Shown one piece after another: positions 25,629 to 33,475 of a stretch of 64,000 nucleotides of DNA. Origin of the DNA: Lewinella sp050633125 (GTDB lineage: Bacteria; Bacteroidota; Bacteroidia; Chitinophagales; Saprospiraceae); NCBI RefSeq assembly GCF_050633125.1, contig NZ_JBOEFX010000018.1, positions 124,001 through 188,000 of the forward strand, read 5' to 3'. Position numbers and translations under genes: made by a program. The notes under the pieces are model-generated. The model searched no databases. It was not told where the DNA came from and saw only the letters and a list, made by a program, of their open reading frames with translations. Within the stretch, counting starts at the first letter, position 1. Every line of letters begins with the position of its first letter.

Positions 25629-26741
25629 TTATTTATATACGACCTGGAAATTGCGCCAAGCAGCAGTGAGGAGTACAATGAGCATAATAAATAAAATGAG
25701 GGCGGGAAAAGCAACGGCGTCCCAACCAGCTGCTTTGAGCATAATGGCCTGCTCGATCTGGATGAAATACTTTGCGGGGATGATCTTCGAAATATATTGT
25801 AGCAAATTGGGCATACTGGCAATAGGGAAGAGGAATCCGCTGAGCAACATCGTAGGCATGAGTAGCGCAAACATAGAGGTCATCATGGCCGTTTGTTGGG
25901 TAGGTGCTTTGGTGGAAATAAGTACCCCTAGTGCCAGCGCCACCAGCAGGTAAAGCAGAACCAAAGCCAGTAAAAGTACCAAGCTGCCGCGGACGGGCAC
26001 ATCAAATAAATAATAGCCAAGGAAGAGGACAATGATGGCATCGATAAAGGAAAGTACGGCGTAGGGGGTTACTTTGCCCAGGATAATCACAAGTGGTGGT
26101 AGCGGAGAAACGAGTAACAGATCCATAGTCCCTGTTTCCTTTTCTTTGGCAATAGTCAAGGAGGTCATCATGGCGCAAATAAGCATGAGAATGAGTGCAA
26201 CGGTGCCAGGAACAAAGTTGTAGGCGCCCTCTAGTTGAGGGTTGTAAAACATGCGGATTTCGGTATTGACCTGGTAAGGTCGCACACCACTTGTGCTGTT
26301 CTGGTTTTGCTGAAAAGTGGCAATCATCTGCCGCGCGTAGCTGGTAAGCGTAGTGGCGTAGTTGGGTTCGGTGGCATCGGCAATGAGCTGAACATCGGCT
26401 TTGCGTTGGCGGAAAAAATCGTCCTCAAAACCCGCAGGGATGACAATGCCCATTTTTACTTGGTTGGACTGGAAGGCTTGCTCCAACTCTGCTGTAGTAC
26501 GAACAGAGGTGACCAGCTTCAAGTGGCCAGATGCCGTGAGGTGATCGACTAGCTGGTAGCTAAGGTTATCATTGGCTTCGTTGAATATCGCTACCGAGGC
26601 ATCCTTGAATTCGTTGGTGACGGTATACCCAAAGATCAACACCAAGGCCACTGGCATACCAAACAGGATGGCCAGGGTTCTGGGGTCCCGCAGGATATGG
26701 AACAGCTCTTTGCGTACAAACGCCAGGAATATTTTGATCAT
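25629..26741 (-). CDS. ABC-2 type permease of the efflux operon (YbhS-like)
   Basis: 370 residues, same topology as its downstream partner: first segment TLAILFGMPVALVLIFGYTV, a long outside loop (about 50-175), then the coupling sequence IAKEKETGTMDLLLVSPLPP and further segments (LVLLLALVLLYLLVALALGV, SMFALLMPTMLLSGFLFPIA). The LSGFLFPI.SMP motif near the end is shared by both permeases and typical of the family. The stop and the next start are 5 bp apart, indicating co-transcription. Confidence 0.85.
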   Translation of the reverse strand: MIKIFLAFVRKELFHILRDPRTLAILFGMPVALVLIFGYTVTNEFKDASVAIFNEANDNLSYQLVDHLTASGHLKLVTSVRTTAELEQAFQSNQVKMGIVIPAGFEDDFFRQRKADVQLIADATEPNYATTLTSYARQMIATFQQNQNSTSGVRPYQVNTEIRMFYNPQLEGAYNFVPGTVALILMLICAMMTSLTIAKEKETGTMDLLLVSPLPPLVIILGKVTPYAVLSFIDAIIVLFLGYYLFDVPVRGSLVLLLALVLLYLLVALALGVLISTKAPTQQTAMMTSMFALLMPTMLLSGFLFPIASMPNLLQYISKIIPAKYFIQIEQAIMLKAAGWDAVAFPALILFIMLIVLLTAAWRNFQVVYK

Positions 26742-26751
26742 CGTTACTTAT

Positions 26752-26874
26752 GTATTGCGCAAAAAAAAAAATTGAGCCTTCTTTGAGGTTTTTCAAATAG
26801 CTGACACGCTTAAAATGAACCGCTTAGCCAGCTATTTGAAAAACGAAGGCCCCATTTGTTTTTGTGCTGTTTTA
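26752..26874. repeat. TGCGCAATA-family palindromic element, copy in the efflux operon
   Basis: TATTGCGCAAAA at the left, then GAGCCTTCTTTGAGGTTTTTCAAATAGCTG and its complement CAGCTATTTGAAAAACGAAGGC around ACGCTTAAAATGAACCGC, and TTTGTGCTGTTTTATT at the right. It fills the whole gap between the ATPase and permease genes. Confidence 0.7.
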
Positions 26875-27597
26875 TTAGGCGCGAACCAATTTCAAAAAGA
26901 CCTCATCCATTGTGTCGGTCTGAAACTGCTGCTTCAATTCGGCGGGGCTTCCGAGGGCTTCAATCCTGCCATCGACCATGATACTGATACGGTTGCAGTA
27001 TTCGGCTTCGTCCATGTAGTGGGTGGTGACAAAAATGGTCACGCCCCGGTCTGCCGCCTCGTAAATCATCTCCCAAAACTGCCGACGGGTAGCAGGGTCA
27101 ACGCCCCCGGTGGGTTCGTCGAGGAAGATAATCTTGGGCTCATGTACCCCTGCGATGGCAAAAGCCAGGCGTTGTTTCCACCCCAAGGGTAGGCTGCCCA
27201 CCAGTCGATTGGCGTATTCTTCGAGCCCCAGTTTTTGTGTTATCTCGGTCGTCTTTGTCTTTATGCTCTTACGGCTGAGTCCGTAGATACCTCCGTAAAA
27301 GCGGATATTTTCGGCAATGGTCAAATCTTCGTACAAGCTGAATTTTTGACTCATATAGCCAATGTTTTCCTTGATTTCATCCGTCTCCCGATAAACATCA
27401 AAGCCTGCAATGGAAGCATCGCCTTCAGTGGGGCGGCTCAGTCCGATCAGCATTTTAATGGCCGTGGTCTTGCCCGCGCCGTTGGCACCCAGGAAACCAA
27501 ATATTTCGCCTTGTGCCACGTTGAAAGAGATCGCATCTACGGCGGTGAAATCTCCAAATCGCTTGGTCAAATTTTGTGCTTCTATTGCGTAGGACAT
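26875..27597 (-). CDS. ABC transporter ATP-binding protein of the efflux operon
   Basis: 241 residues from the ATG at 27597; a longer reading to 27711 runs through repeat sequence (RGRVQPRTRRKP) and was rejected. Walker A is GANGAGKTTAIKM, Walker B IIFLDEPTGGVDPATRR and the H-loop VTTHYMDEAEYC. The signature is degenerate, LPLGWKQRLAFA instead of LSGGQ, a variation also seen in YbhF-like ATPases. It powers the two ABC-2 permeases downstream, together with or alternating with the second ATPase at 27729-28631. Confidence 0.88.
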   Translation of the reverse strand: MSYAIEAQNLTKRFGDFTAVDAISFNVAQGEIFGFLGANGAGKTTAIKMLIGLSRPTEGDASIAGFDVYRETDEIKENIGYMSQKFSLYEDLTIAENIRFYGGIYGLSRKSIKTKTTEITQKLGLEEYANRLVGSLPLGWKQRLAFAIAGVHEPKIIFLDEPTGGVDPATRRQFWEMIYEAADRGVTIFVTTHYMDEAEYCNRISIMVDGRIEALGSPAELKQQFQTDTMDEVFLKLVRA

Positions 27598-27696
27598 TGG
27601 TTTTGTTTTGTGCTTATCCGGCTTTCGCCGGGTTCGCGGTTGTACTCGTCCCCGACGAAAGGTCAGGATTCGTAGTTGTGCTCGTTCCTCACGTTT

Positions 27697-27731
27697 GTGC
27701 GCACCCCGCACTCCGCACCCCGCACCCTTTA
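27697..27731. repeat. Short GTGCGG-family block between the two ATPase genes
   Basis: GCGCACCCCGCACTCCGCACCCCGCACCC on the plus strand (complement of the G-rich unit). It ends at the stop codon of the upstream ATPase; related degenerate sequence extends over 27625-27696. Confidence 0.55.
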
Positions 27732-28631
27732 CCCCGCCAGTTCCAAAAACACATCTTCGATAGTAGCGTTGATGCGTTTTACTTCGATCTGTTCGTGGTG
27801 CTTTTCTTTCAGTAGGTTATAGATAGCTTCTTCTGGGAAATAGCCACTGGTGGTCAAGTGCAGGTATTCGCCGAAAGGTTCTACTCTTTTGGTGAAGGGC
27901 GCTGCCCTCAGGTCTTTTATCAGCTGGTAGAAAGATGCTGCTTTGACAGCGTAAAGAGGCTGTTCGTAGCTTTCCCGGATATTGTCGGGGGTATCTACCT
28001 GGAGAATCTGGCCATTCTGGATGAGGGCGATCTCCTCGCAGCGAGAGGCTTCATCCATGTAAGGTGTACTTACGATGATGGTGATGCCGTGTTCTTTCAG
28101 TCGTTGGAGCATATCCCAAAATTCGGCTCTACTCACGGCGTCGACCCCCGTGGTGGGTTCGTCCAGAAAGAGGACTTCCGGTTCGTGGATCAGGGCGCAG
28201 CAAAGTGCCAGTTTTTGCTTCATTCCGCCAGAGAGCTTCCCCGCTCTGCGTTTGCGAAAGGGCTCGATTTGTACGTAAATATCTTTGATGAGGTGATAGT
28301 TCTCCTCAATGGTCGTTCCGAAGATGGTCGCAAAGAAATTCAGGTTTTCTTCAACGGTAAGGTCTTGGTAAAGCGAGAATTTGCCTGGCATATAGCCAAT
28401 GATCCGACGAATCTGCTTGTAGTCTGCCACCGTATCCAGTCCTGCGACAGTAGCTTTGCCGTCGTCTGGAATAAGCAAGCTGGTGAGGATTTTAAACAAG
28501 GTAGATTTGCCCGCACCATCTGGCCCGATAAGCCCAAAGAGGGTGCCCGCCGCAATGTCGAGATTGATATCCTTGAGGGCTGCTTGGTCCCCGAAGCTTT
28601 TACTAATATGCTCGATTTTTACTGCGTTCAT
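27729..28631 (-). CDS. ABC transporter ATP-binding protein of the efflux operon
   Basis: 300 residues: an ATPase core (about 1-225) plus a C-terminal extension of about 75 residues. Walker A GPDGAGKSTLFKI, signature LSGGMKQKL, Walker B VLFLDEPTTGVDAVSR and STPYMDEASRCE are all present. The two adjacent ATPases correspond to the two halves that are fused in E. coli YbhF. The start lies 3 bp after the stop of the HlyD lipoprotein gene, so translation is probably coupled. Confidence 0.88.
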   Translation of the reverse strand: MNAVKIEHISKSFGDQAALKDINLDIAAGTLFGLIGPDGAGKSTLFKILTSLLIPDDGKATVAGLDTVADYKQIRRIIGYMPGKFSLYQDLTVEENLNFFATIFGTTIEENYHLIKDIYVQIEPFRKRRAGKLSGGMKQKLALCCALIHEPEVLFLDEPTTGVDAVSRAEFWDMLQRLKEHGITIIVSTPYMDEASRCEEIALIQNGQILQVDTPDNIRESYEQPLYAVKAASFYQLIKDLRAAPFTKRVEPFGEYLHLTTSGYFPEEAIYNLLKEKHHEQIEVKRINATIEDVFLELAG

Positions 28632-28634
28632 GGG

Positions 28635-29558
28635 CTATTGGTTGGTGGCTTGGCTGCTGCTGGACGCAAAATTTACTTCAGCAGGCATACCGATTTTAAG
28701 CTTGCCCTCCGGATTAGGCACGAGTACCTCAAAGGCATAAACGAGGTTGACGCGATCCTCTTTAGTTTGGATGGTTTTGGGGGTAAACTCTGCTTGAGCA
28801 GCAATCCAGCTGATGGTGCCACTGAGTTGGCGGTAAGCCTCTTGGCCCTCGTCTACGAGCACTTCTACCTTTTGGCCCAGGCTTACATTTTGTAGTTGGT
28901 TGCTGCTGGTGTAAGCGCGCAGACGCATGGTGTCCAATTGCCCTAATCGGAACAAAGGACTACCGATCCCTACCATTTCACCGGCTTGTGCCATTTTGGT
29001 GAGTACGGTTCCTGTGGCCGGGCTGTAGAGGTAGGCTCGACGGATTTGTTCATCCAGCAATGCCATCTGTGCCAGCATGGGTTGTTTTTCTGCAAGGATA
29101 GCTCCGTTGGCCGTGTTGGTATTGCTGCGTACGGCTTGGATACGTTGTTTGAGTACGGTGAGCTCTCCGTTTAGGTCATCAAACTGTTTGGGGGTCGCGG
29201 CTTTTTTCTCCACCAAGCGTGCTACCCGATCCCGCTCGCGTTCCAGGTTGTCTTGTTGCCGGTCGAGAACTTCAATCTCGGCCAGACTGTTTCGTAATTT
29301 AGCCGGTAAGGTGCCTATCTGGGCACGCACCTGCTCGCGTTGCAAATGAAGGAGGGTAGTATCCACAAGGCCGAGGAATTGCCCCGCCTTGATTTTTTGC
29401 CCTTCCTCAATGGGGAATGCCGTAAGTTGGCCATTAGCTTCTGCGCTAATCAATATGGTGGTCGCTTCAAAATTTCCGTAAGCATCGGACCGGGCGGCTT
29501 CCTGCTTGCAAGCAGTGAAGGAGAGGGTGATCAAGAAGAGAAGATATGTATTTTTCAT
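28635..29558 (-). CDS. HlyD/MFP-family periplasmic adaptor, lipoprotein
   Basis: 307 residues with a lipoprotein signal (LLFLITLSFTACKQEA, anchor C17). The biotinyl/lipoyl-like half-motif follows (ANGQLTAFPIEEGQKIKAGQ), then an alpha-hairpin coiled coil (about 70-165, REQVRAQIGTLPAKLRNSLAE) and the beta-barrel with TYSPATGTVLTKMAQAGE-like residues. It bridges the ABC permeases in the inner membrane and the TolC-like channel encoded just upstream. Similar to YbhG. Confidence 0.88.
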   Translation of the reverse strand: MKNTYLLFLITLSFTACKQEAARSDAYGNFEATTILISAEANGQLTAFPIEEGQKIKAGQFLGLVDTTLLHLQREQVRAQIGTLPAKLRNSLAEIEVLDRQQDNLERERDRVARLVEKKAATPKQFDDLNGELTVLKQRIQAVRSNTNTANGAILAEKQPMLAQMALLDEQIRRAYLYSPATGTVLTKMAQAGEMVGIGSPLFRLGQLDTMRLRAYTSSNQLQNVSLGQKVEVLVDEGQEAYRQLSGTISWIAAQAEFTPKTIQTKEDRVNLVYAFEVLVPNPEGKLKIGMPAEVNFASSSSQATNQ

Positions 29559-29635
29559 TTTTAGCTAATTATTAAAACGTTATCCTGACGTTTGTTAAGT
29601 TAGTTTGATTGTTGTTCAGTTTAGAACCACTTTTT

Positions 29636-29755
29636 CAAAGTGGGAGATCGGAAGTGGGAAGTCGGAAGTATTTGTATTAGCGAGTGGCGTGCTCTCCTTC
29701 TTATTCTACGTGTATCTCATTATTTCCGACTTCCGACTTCCGACTTCCGATTTCA
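29636..29755. repeat. TTCCGAC-family inverted repeat, copy 3
   Basis: Left arm GTGGGAGATCGGAAGTGGGA (29640-29659, then AGTCGGAAG) and right arm 29722-29755 (ATTTCCGACTTCCGACTTCC...) are inverted around about 52 bp that include TCTACGTGTATCTCATT, the core shared with the copies at 172-236 and 4241-4377. It spans the gap between TolC and HlyD genes and reaches the tolC-like stop codon. Confidence 0.7.
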
Positions 29756-31039
29756 AAACCCTCCCCGACTGCTCCAAAAATTCAACTGCGTTTGCAATAG
29801 CTGAACTTCGTGAACCGCCTTGTTTTGGCGTGCTCGCAGTTCGGCATTAAGCTGATTGACGTAATCGGCGGAGGTAATGACGCCTTCATCCAGCTGAACG
29901 GCCATTTGTTCCAGGATTTCTGCTTGGAGAGTGGCTATTTTTTCGTCGCGGATAATCTGCGCATTGATGCGGTCTATCTCTGCCCGGTAGCGTGCCTCTC
30001 CTTGACTTAGATTGAATTCAAAAGTTTCACGAGCATTTTGGAGTTGGGTGGCTTGTAACTGAAGCGTTTCTTTTTGCAAACGGGTTTTATCCCAGTCGAC
30101 TAGCTTCCAGCTAAATCCTGCGCCGATGATGCCATAAGGAGCGACATTTCCGTCGAGGAGGTTAAGTGGATTTGGGTAACCAACACCTGCTTGAGCAAAG
30201 ACTTGTAGTTTGGGCTTGCGCTCACTGTCGACCAGCTGAGCCTGTGCCAAGACAGCTTCCTGTTTTAATTGGAAAAGTTGCTGCTCGGGGCGTTGGATAA
30301 CGGGAAGAATGTCCGTTGACCCCATTGGCGGATAAGTCAAAGTAACGGTAGGGCTGAGCTGAAGGTCTAATAATTGTTCCAGGCTTTGAATAGCGCCTGT
30401 CGTCTGATAGTTTAGGTTGTCTTGCTGCGCCAGGATTTCTTGCTCTTTTACCAACAATTGCGTCAATTCTGTTTGTAGCAATACGCCGTATTCTACACCG
30501 GCCTGAACTTGCTCTTGTCGGGCGGTGAGGTCTTTCAACGACAAATCAAACAAGACCTCCTGTTCACGGAGCGCACTGATGATCAGGAATAACTGGTTGA
30601 CGCGTTCGCGGAGCTGGAAACGGTCGACTTCCTGCTGTTGAAGTTCTGTCTTTACTTGGGTGGCAACTAGATTTTGACGAGCTTCCTTGAGACCACCATC
30701 TAGTAATAGGTACGAAGCCTCCAGGTAGGTTTGAACACTGACCAACGGGCGGCTGATGTTCAGTGGAAACATGGGGTTGTCGCTCTCCAGGTTGATCGTC
30801 TCCGATTGCAATCGACCATCTGCTTTTAGCGAAATGACGGGCTTACTGTCAGCGTCGATCTGTGCACTTTGGTTTTGTGCCATTTGCTCAAGCAAGGCTC
30901 CGTTGCGTAGCAAGGGATAGCGCTCTTCCAGTATATCGTAAGCTTCGGTAAGAGAAAGCGTCATCACGGTTGCTTCCTGGGCATTAACCAATCCAGTTGT
31001 CAGTAGAAGTAAGAAGCAATAATATTTTTGTAAGATCAT
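29753..31039 (-). CDS. TolC-family outer-membrane efflux protein
   Basis: 428 residues from the ATG at 31039. The longer in-frame reading to 31090 starts inside a dispersed TGCGCAATA repeat (MRNLEKIAVYFLRN), so the short start with a proper signal peptide (YYCFLLLLTTGLVNAQ) is preferred. Two OEP repeats of long coiled-coil helices are visible (about 30-220 and 240-425), with typical helix text such as QLRERVNQLFLIISALREQE. It would form the trimeric outer-membrane channel of the exporter. It is the first structural gene after the TetR regulator. Confidence 0.9.
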   Translation of the reverse strand: MILQKYYCFLLLLTTGLVNAQEATVMTLSLTEAYDILEERYPLLRNGALLEQMAQNQSAQIDADSKPVISLKADGRLQSETINLESDNPMFPLNISRPLVSVQTYLEASYLLLDGGLKEARQNLVATQVKTELQQQEVDRFQLRERVNQLFLIISALREQEVLFDLSLKDLTARQEQVQAGVEYGVLLQTELTQLLVKEQEILAQQDNLNYQTTGAIQSLEQLLDLQLSPTVTLTYPPMGSTDILPVIQRPEQQLFQLKQEAVLAQAQLVDSERKPKLQVFAQAGVGYPNPLNLLDGNVAPYGIIGAGFSWKLVDWDKTRLQKETLQLQATQLQNARETFEFNLSQGEARYRAEIDRINAQIIRDEKIATLQAEILEQMAVQLDEGVITSADYVNQLNAELRARQNKAVHEVQLLQTQLNFWSSRGGF

Positions 31040-31047
31040 CGTCTTAG

Positions 31048-31170
31048 TATTGCGCAGAAAATAAACTGCGATTTTTTCTAAGTTTCTCAAATAGTTAAAA
31101 CGCTTAAAATGAAGCGCTTATTCAACTATTATGAAAAACATAATCGCTTTTTATTTTCGTGCTGTTCCTT
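31048..31170. repeat. TGCGCAATA-family palindromic element upstream of tolC-like gene
   Basis: TATTGCGCAGAAAATAAACTGCG, then CTCAAATAGTTAAAACGCTT, AAAATGAAGCGCTTATTCAA, CTATTATGAAAAAC and TTTTATTTTCGTGCTGTTCC; the same blocks in the same order as at 36585-36879 (reverse orientation). Confidence 0.7.
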
Positions 31171-31180
31171 AATTTTGTGT

Positions 31181-31198
31181 TTTAACTTTTTGGTTAAC
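31181..31198. promoter_or_regulatory. Candidate TetR operator before the efflux genes
   Basis: TTTAACTTTTTGGTTAAC lies between the regulator gene and tolC-like gene. It shares the ACTTT.GGTTAA half with the site in front of the regulator's own start (31840-31853). Confidence 0.4.
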
Positions 31199-31214
31199 AT
31201 GAAGTCAAAAAAAA

Positions 31215-31823
31215 TCAATCGTTCTTTAATGCGGCTTTTAAGAAGTTCATAATGATGTCTTTACGTTCTTCCATGAGGCTAGAGAAATCATTGTCAGAAA
31301 ATTCAAAAACAGTACAAAATATGGGTTTGGCGATAAAAGGAAAAACGGTCATTCCCATAATATTGAGCATCAACTGAGCGGGCGGTAGTTTACGGATGTT
31401 ACCGGCCTCCATTTCTTGATGCATACTTAAAACAAAACCCTGTACTGCTGGAAAATGATGACTTCTTTTCTTTAGCTCTTCGACAAACCGGGCTTGTTTC
31501 TGTGATAATTCCGACATGATGAAAAACGGTATGTCGGGTTGCTCCTGAAATAGGTTGACGTACGAAGTGACGATGACTTCCAAGCGCTCCCAAAACGTTC
31601 CTTCTGTAGCCAGAGCTTTAGCAAATCGCGGTAGTATGGTGTCTAAAATCCTTACCGTAATCTCGTGGTACAACTTCTCTTTAGATCGGAAATAGTAGTG
31701 TAATAAAGCTTTATTGATACCTGCTTCATCAGCGATATCTTGTGTACGTGTAGCGGCATACCCCTTTTGTACAAAGTGTTTACGGGCTACTTCCAGGATC
31801 AATGTTTCTTTGTCTTGTGCCAT
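31215..31823 (-). CDS. TetR/AcrR-family transcriptional regulator of the efflux operon
   Basis: 203 residues from the ATG at 31823 (MAQDKETLILEVARKHF); upstream in-frame starts at 31832 and 31862 run across the putative operator. The helix-turn-helix is clear: GYAATRTQDIADEAGINKALLHYYFRS (about 22-48). The C-terminal ligand domain is of the TetR_C/CecR-like type. Position as the first gene of a TolC-HlyD-ABC series suggests a repressor of the operon induced by an export substrate. Palindromic TTAACCA...TGGTTAA lies right before its start, consistent with autoregulation. Confidence 0.85.
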   Translation of the reverse strand: MAQDKETLILEVARKHFVQKGYAATRTQDIADEAGINKALLHYYFRSKEKLYHEITVRILDTILPRFAKALATEGTFWERLEVIVTSYVNLFQEQPDIPFFIMSELSQKQARFVEELKKRSHHFPAVQGFVLSMHQEMEAGNIRKLPPAQLMLNIMGMTVFPFIAKPIFCTVFEFSDNDFSSLMEERKDIIMNFLKAALKND

Positions 31824-31824
31824 A

Positions 31825-31853
31825 TTAACCATAAAGTTAAACACTTTGGTTAA
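31825..31853. promoter_or_regulatory. Candidate TetR autoregulatory operator
   Basis: TTAACCA (31825-31831) and TGGTTAA (31847-31853) form an inverted repeat with 15 bp between, directly upstream of the TetR ATG. The right half ACTTTGGTTAA is echoed in the tolC-like promoter gap at 31181-31198. Confidence 0.5.
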
Positions 31854-31915
31854 TACATGCAAGCGGTAGACTTGTTTTTATTGAAAAGCTGCTTGACTTC
31901 TGCCTAAACCTGATC

Positions 31916-32110
31916 TATACCCGGCACTAAGTAACGGGTATATAAGGGGCCATGCCGGTAGCGGCGTTGCTGTGCAAACGCCACTACGGCACCGGGTTGT
32001 TCGCTATTACCTGCGGTACCGCTGCCACCCCTTGTCCTTGGTCCGTCCCGGCCCCGCGCTCCAGGCGCTGCCTTGCGCCCTAAGTATAAATACAGGTCCT
32101 GCCAGCGGGC
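31916..32110 (-). repeat. Large GC-rich structured repeat (family G1), copy 4
   Basis: Minus-strand copy with blocks GGGCGCAAGGC, GGGGCCGGGACGGACCAAGG, GGTGGCAGCGGTA, CGGTGCCG and a long stem GTAGTGGCGTTTGcacagCAACGCCGCTAC, closed by CGGCATGGCCCC. Outer hairpin TATACCCG...CGGGTATA (31916-31942) flanks it and recurs alone at 41535-41561. Bases 32111-32212 and 31863-31915 show no gene. Confidence 0.65.
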
Positions 32111-32212
32111 ATCACATCTACAGACGTATCGGTGCGACGCCTCGGCGTTGGCCAATTTCCCACTTCCTCCCGATTGCTCGGAATCCATTTCCCATTTTGC
32201 TTTAAGTCTCTA

Positions 32213-32860
32213 CTACCCTTTAAACTGCACCTCCACCTCTGGTACTCCTTGTTGATAATGCTGGTAATAGGCATCTGCGACTTTGTGAGGATCGAAGGCC
32301 GTTCCTTCTTTGATGGTGCCAAAAATAGTGACCGTCCCCACTTGGATAGGGCTTTCCTGTAGTTCCTCCGCTAGCATGAAAGCCAAGCTGCGGATGCCTG
32401 CTTTTGCAATGCTAATCGTCGGCGCTTGCATCCATGGATGGAGGGCTGCGCCGCCTCCGGTAAATAGAAAGGTTCCGCGATCATTTTCTTGCATAAAGGG
32501 AAGGATGGTTTGTACACTCAGCAGCGCAGCAGCGACATCCATCCGGTAGGCATCCACCATTTCTTCAACATCTAACTGGAGTGGGCTATTGAATTGCTTT
32601 TTAACGGCATTGTAGATCACCACCTCCACTGTGTCTTTCTGCGCAATGCCGCGCAAGGTTTGCCGCAAGGCCTTAAAATCACTGACATCAACTGCATGAG
32701 TGCTAACTAAGACTTCTTGTTTCTCCAGTGTTTTGGTAAAAACACTAAGGTTTTCTTCGTTCCGAGCCAATAGGGCGATAGAAAACCCTTTTTGCCCAAA
32801 TTTTTCAGCCAAGGCCAGCCCCAGTCCGGGGCCAGCGCCAATGATAATTGCAGTTGCCAT
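32213..32860 (-). CDS. Short-chain dehydrogenase/reductase-like protein, atypical active site
   Basis: 215 residues with a Rossmann fold opening ATAIIIGAGPGLGLALAEKFG (GAGPGLG nucleotide loop). The YxxxK catalytic pair of classical SDRs is not present: the lysine segment reads ISIAKAGIRSL, with Ile where Tyr is expected, and the usual active-site Ser region reads FTGGGAAL. NAD(P) binding is thus likely, but classical alcohol/ketone chemistry is uncertain; some SDR subfamilies share this pattern. It follows a GNAT gene by 3 bp and is probably translated with it. Confidence 0.75.
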   Translation of the reverse strand: MATAIIIGAGPGLGLALAEKFGQKGFSIALLARNEENLSVFTKTLEKQEVLVSTHAVDVSDFKALRQTLRGIAQKDTVEVVIYNAVKKQFNSPLQLDVEEMVDAYRMDVAAALLSVQTILPFMQENDRGTFLFTGGGAALHPWMQAPTISIAKAGIRSLAFMLAEELQESPIQVGTVTIFGTIKEGTAFDPHKVADAYYQHYQQGVPEVEVQFKG

Positions 32861-32863
32861 AGC

Positions 32864-33385
32864 TTAGAGCTTGATTTTCATAAGGAGGTCATTTTGCAAA
32901 TCGCTCCCCAAGTAAAATTCGTGTTGGTCAAAAGTAGAAAATCCATGCCGCTTATAAAACCTGATCGCTGCTTCATTTTGATCCCATACGCCGAGCCAAA
33001 CCGAGGACTTATTCTCTCGCCTTGCTTTTTCAACCACAAAGGCCAAGAGCTGTTGCCCGATATTTTGCCCTTGGTGGGTGGCTTTGACGTAAATTCGTTC
33101 TATTTCCAGGGTGTTTTCCAGGGATTGCTCTGTTTGTGCAGCTCCTTCATTGAGCTTTAGGTAGGCAATGGCTTCGCTATCTTGCCACACCATAAAATAG
33201 GATACACCTTCTTGTTGAAAACTGGCTCGAACCTGTTCAAGGGTAAAGGTTTTGGAGATGTATTCGGACATATTTTCGGGCGTGTTCACTGGCCCAAATG
33301 CTTCCACAAAGGTTGCTTCTGCCAAATCGCGAAGCAGCGGAAGCGCTGTTTCCGAAACGGGTTTTATGGTAAGGGGTGGATTCAT
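32864..33385 (-). CDS. GNAT N-acetyltransferase, PaiA-like
   Basis: 173 residues. The acetyl-CoA motif is IYVKATHQGQNIGQQLL (QGQNIG as Q/RxxGxG/A) and motif B is WDQNEAAIRFYKRHGFS. The N-terminus (FVEAFGPVNTPENMSEYISKTFT) and length resemble PaiA-type spermidine/small-molecule acetyltransferases. The substrate is not proven by sequence. First gene of a two-gene unit with the SDR-like gene. Confidence 0.82.
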   Translation of the reverse strand: MNPPLTIKPVSETALPLLRDLAEATFVEAFGPVNTPENMSEYISKTFTLEQVRASFQQEGVSYFMVWQDSEAIAYLKLNEGAAQTEQSLENTLEIERIYVKATHQGQNIGQQLLAFVVEKARRENKSSVWLGVWDQNEAAIRFYKRHGFSTFDQHEFYLGSDLQNDLLMKIKL

Positions 33386-33475
33386 AGGTAAAGGTTGATT
33401 ATTTTATTTACCCTAAAATGTGATACACATCACAGGAAAAACAGGGGAAGTCTATTAATTTTATCTTTCTTGATC

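Noticed and set aside
27858..28895. Long plus-strand open frame of 345 codons opposite the ABC ATPase
   Set aside because: Antisense shadow across two conserved operon genes and their 3-bp junction.
31040..31090. N-terminal extension of the TolC-like gene, and the similar ones at 36829-36879 and 45884-45964
   Set aside because: All three translate the TGCGCAATA element into a similar peptide (AVYFLRN, AFYFLRN) and precede good signal peptides or conserved starts.
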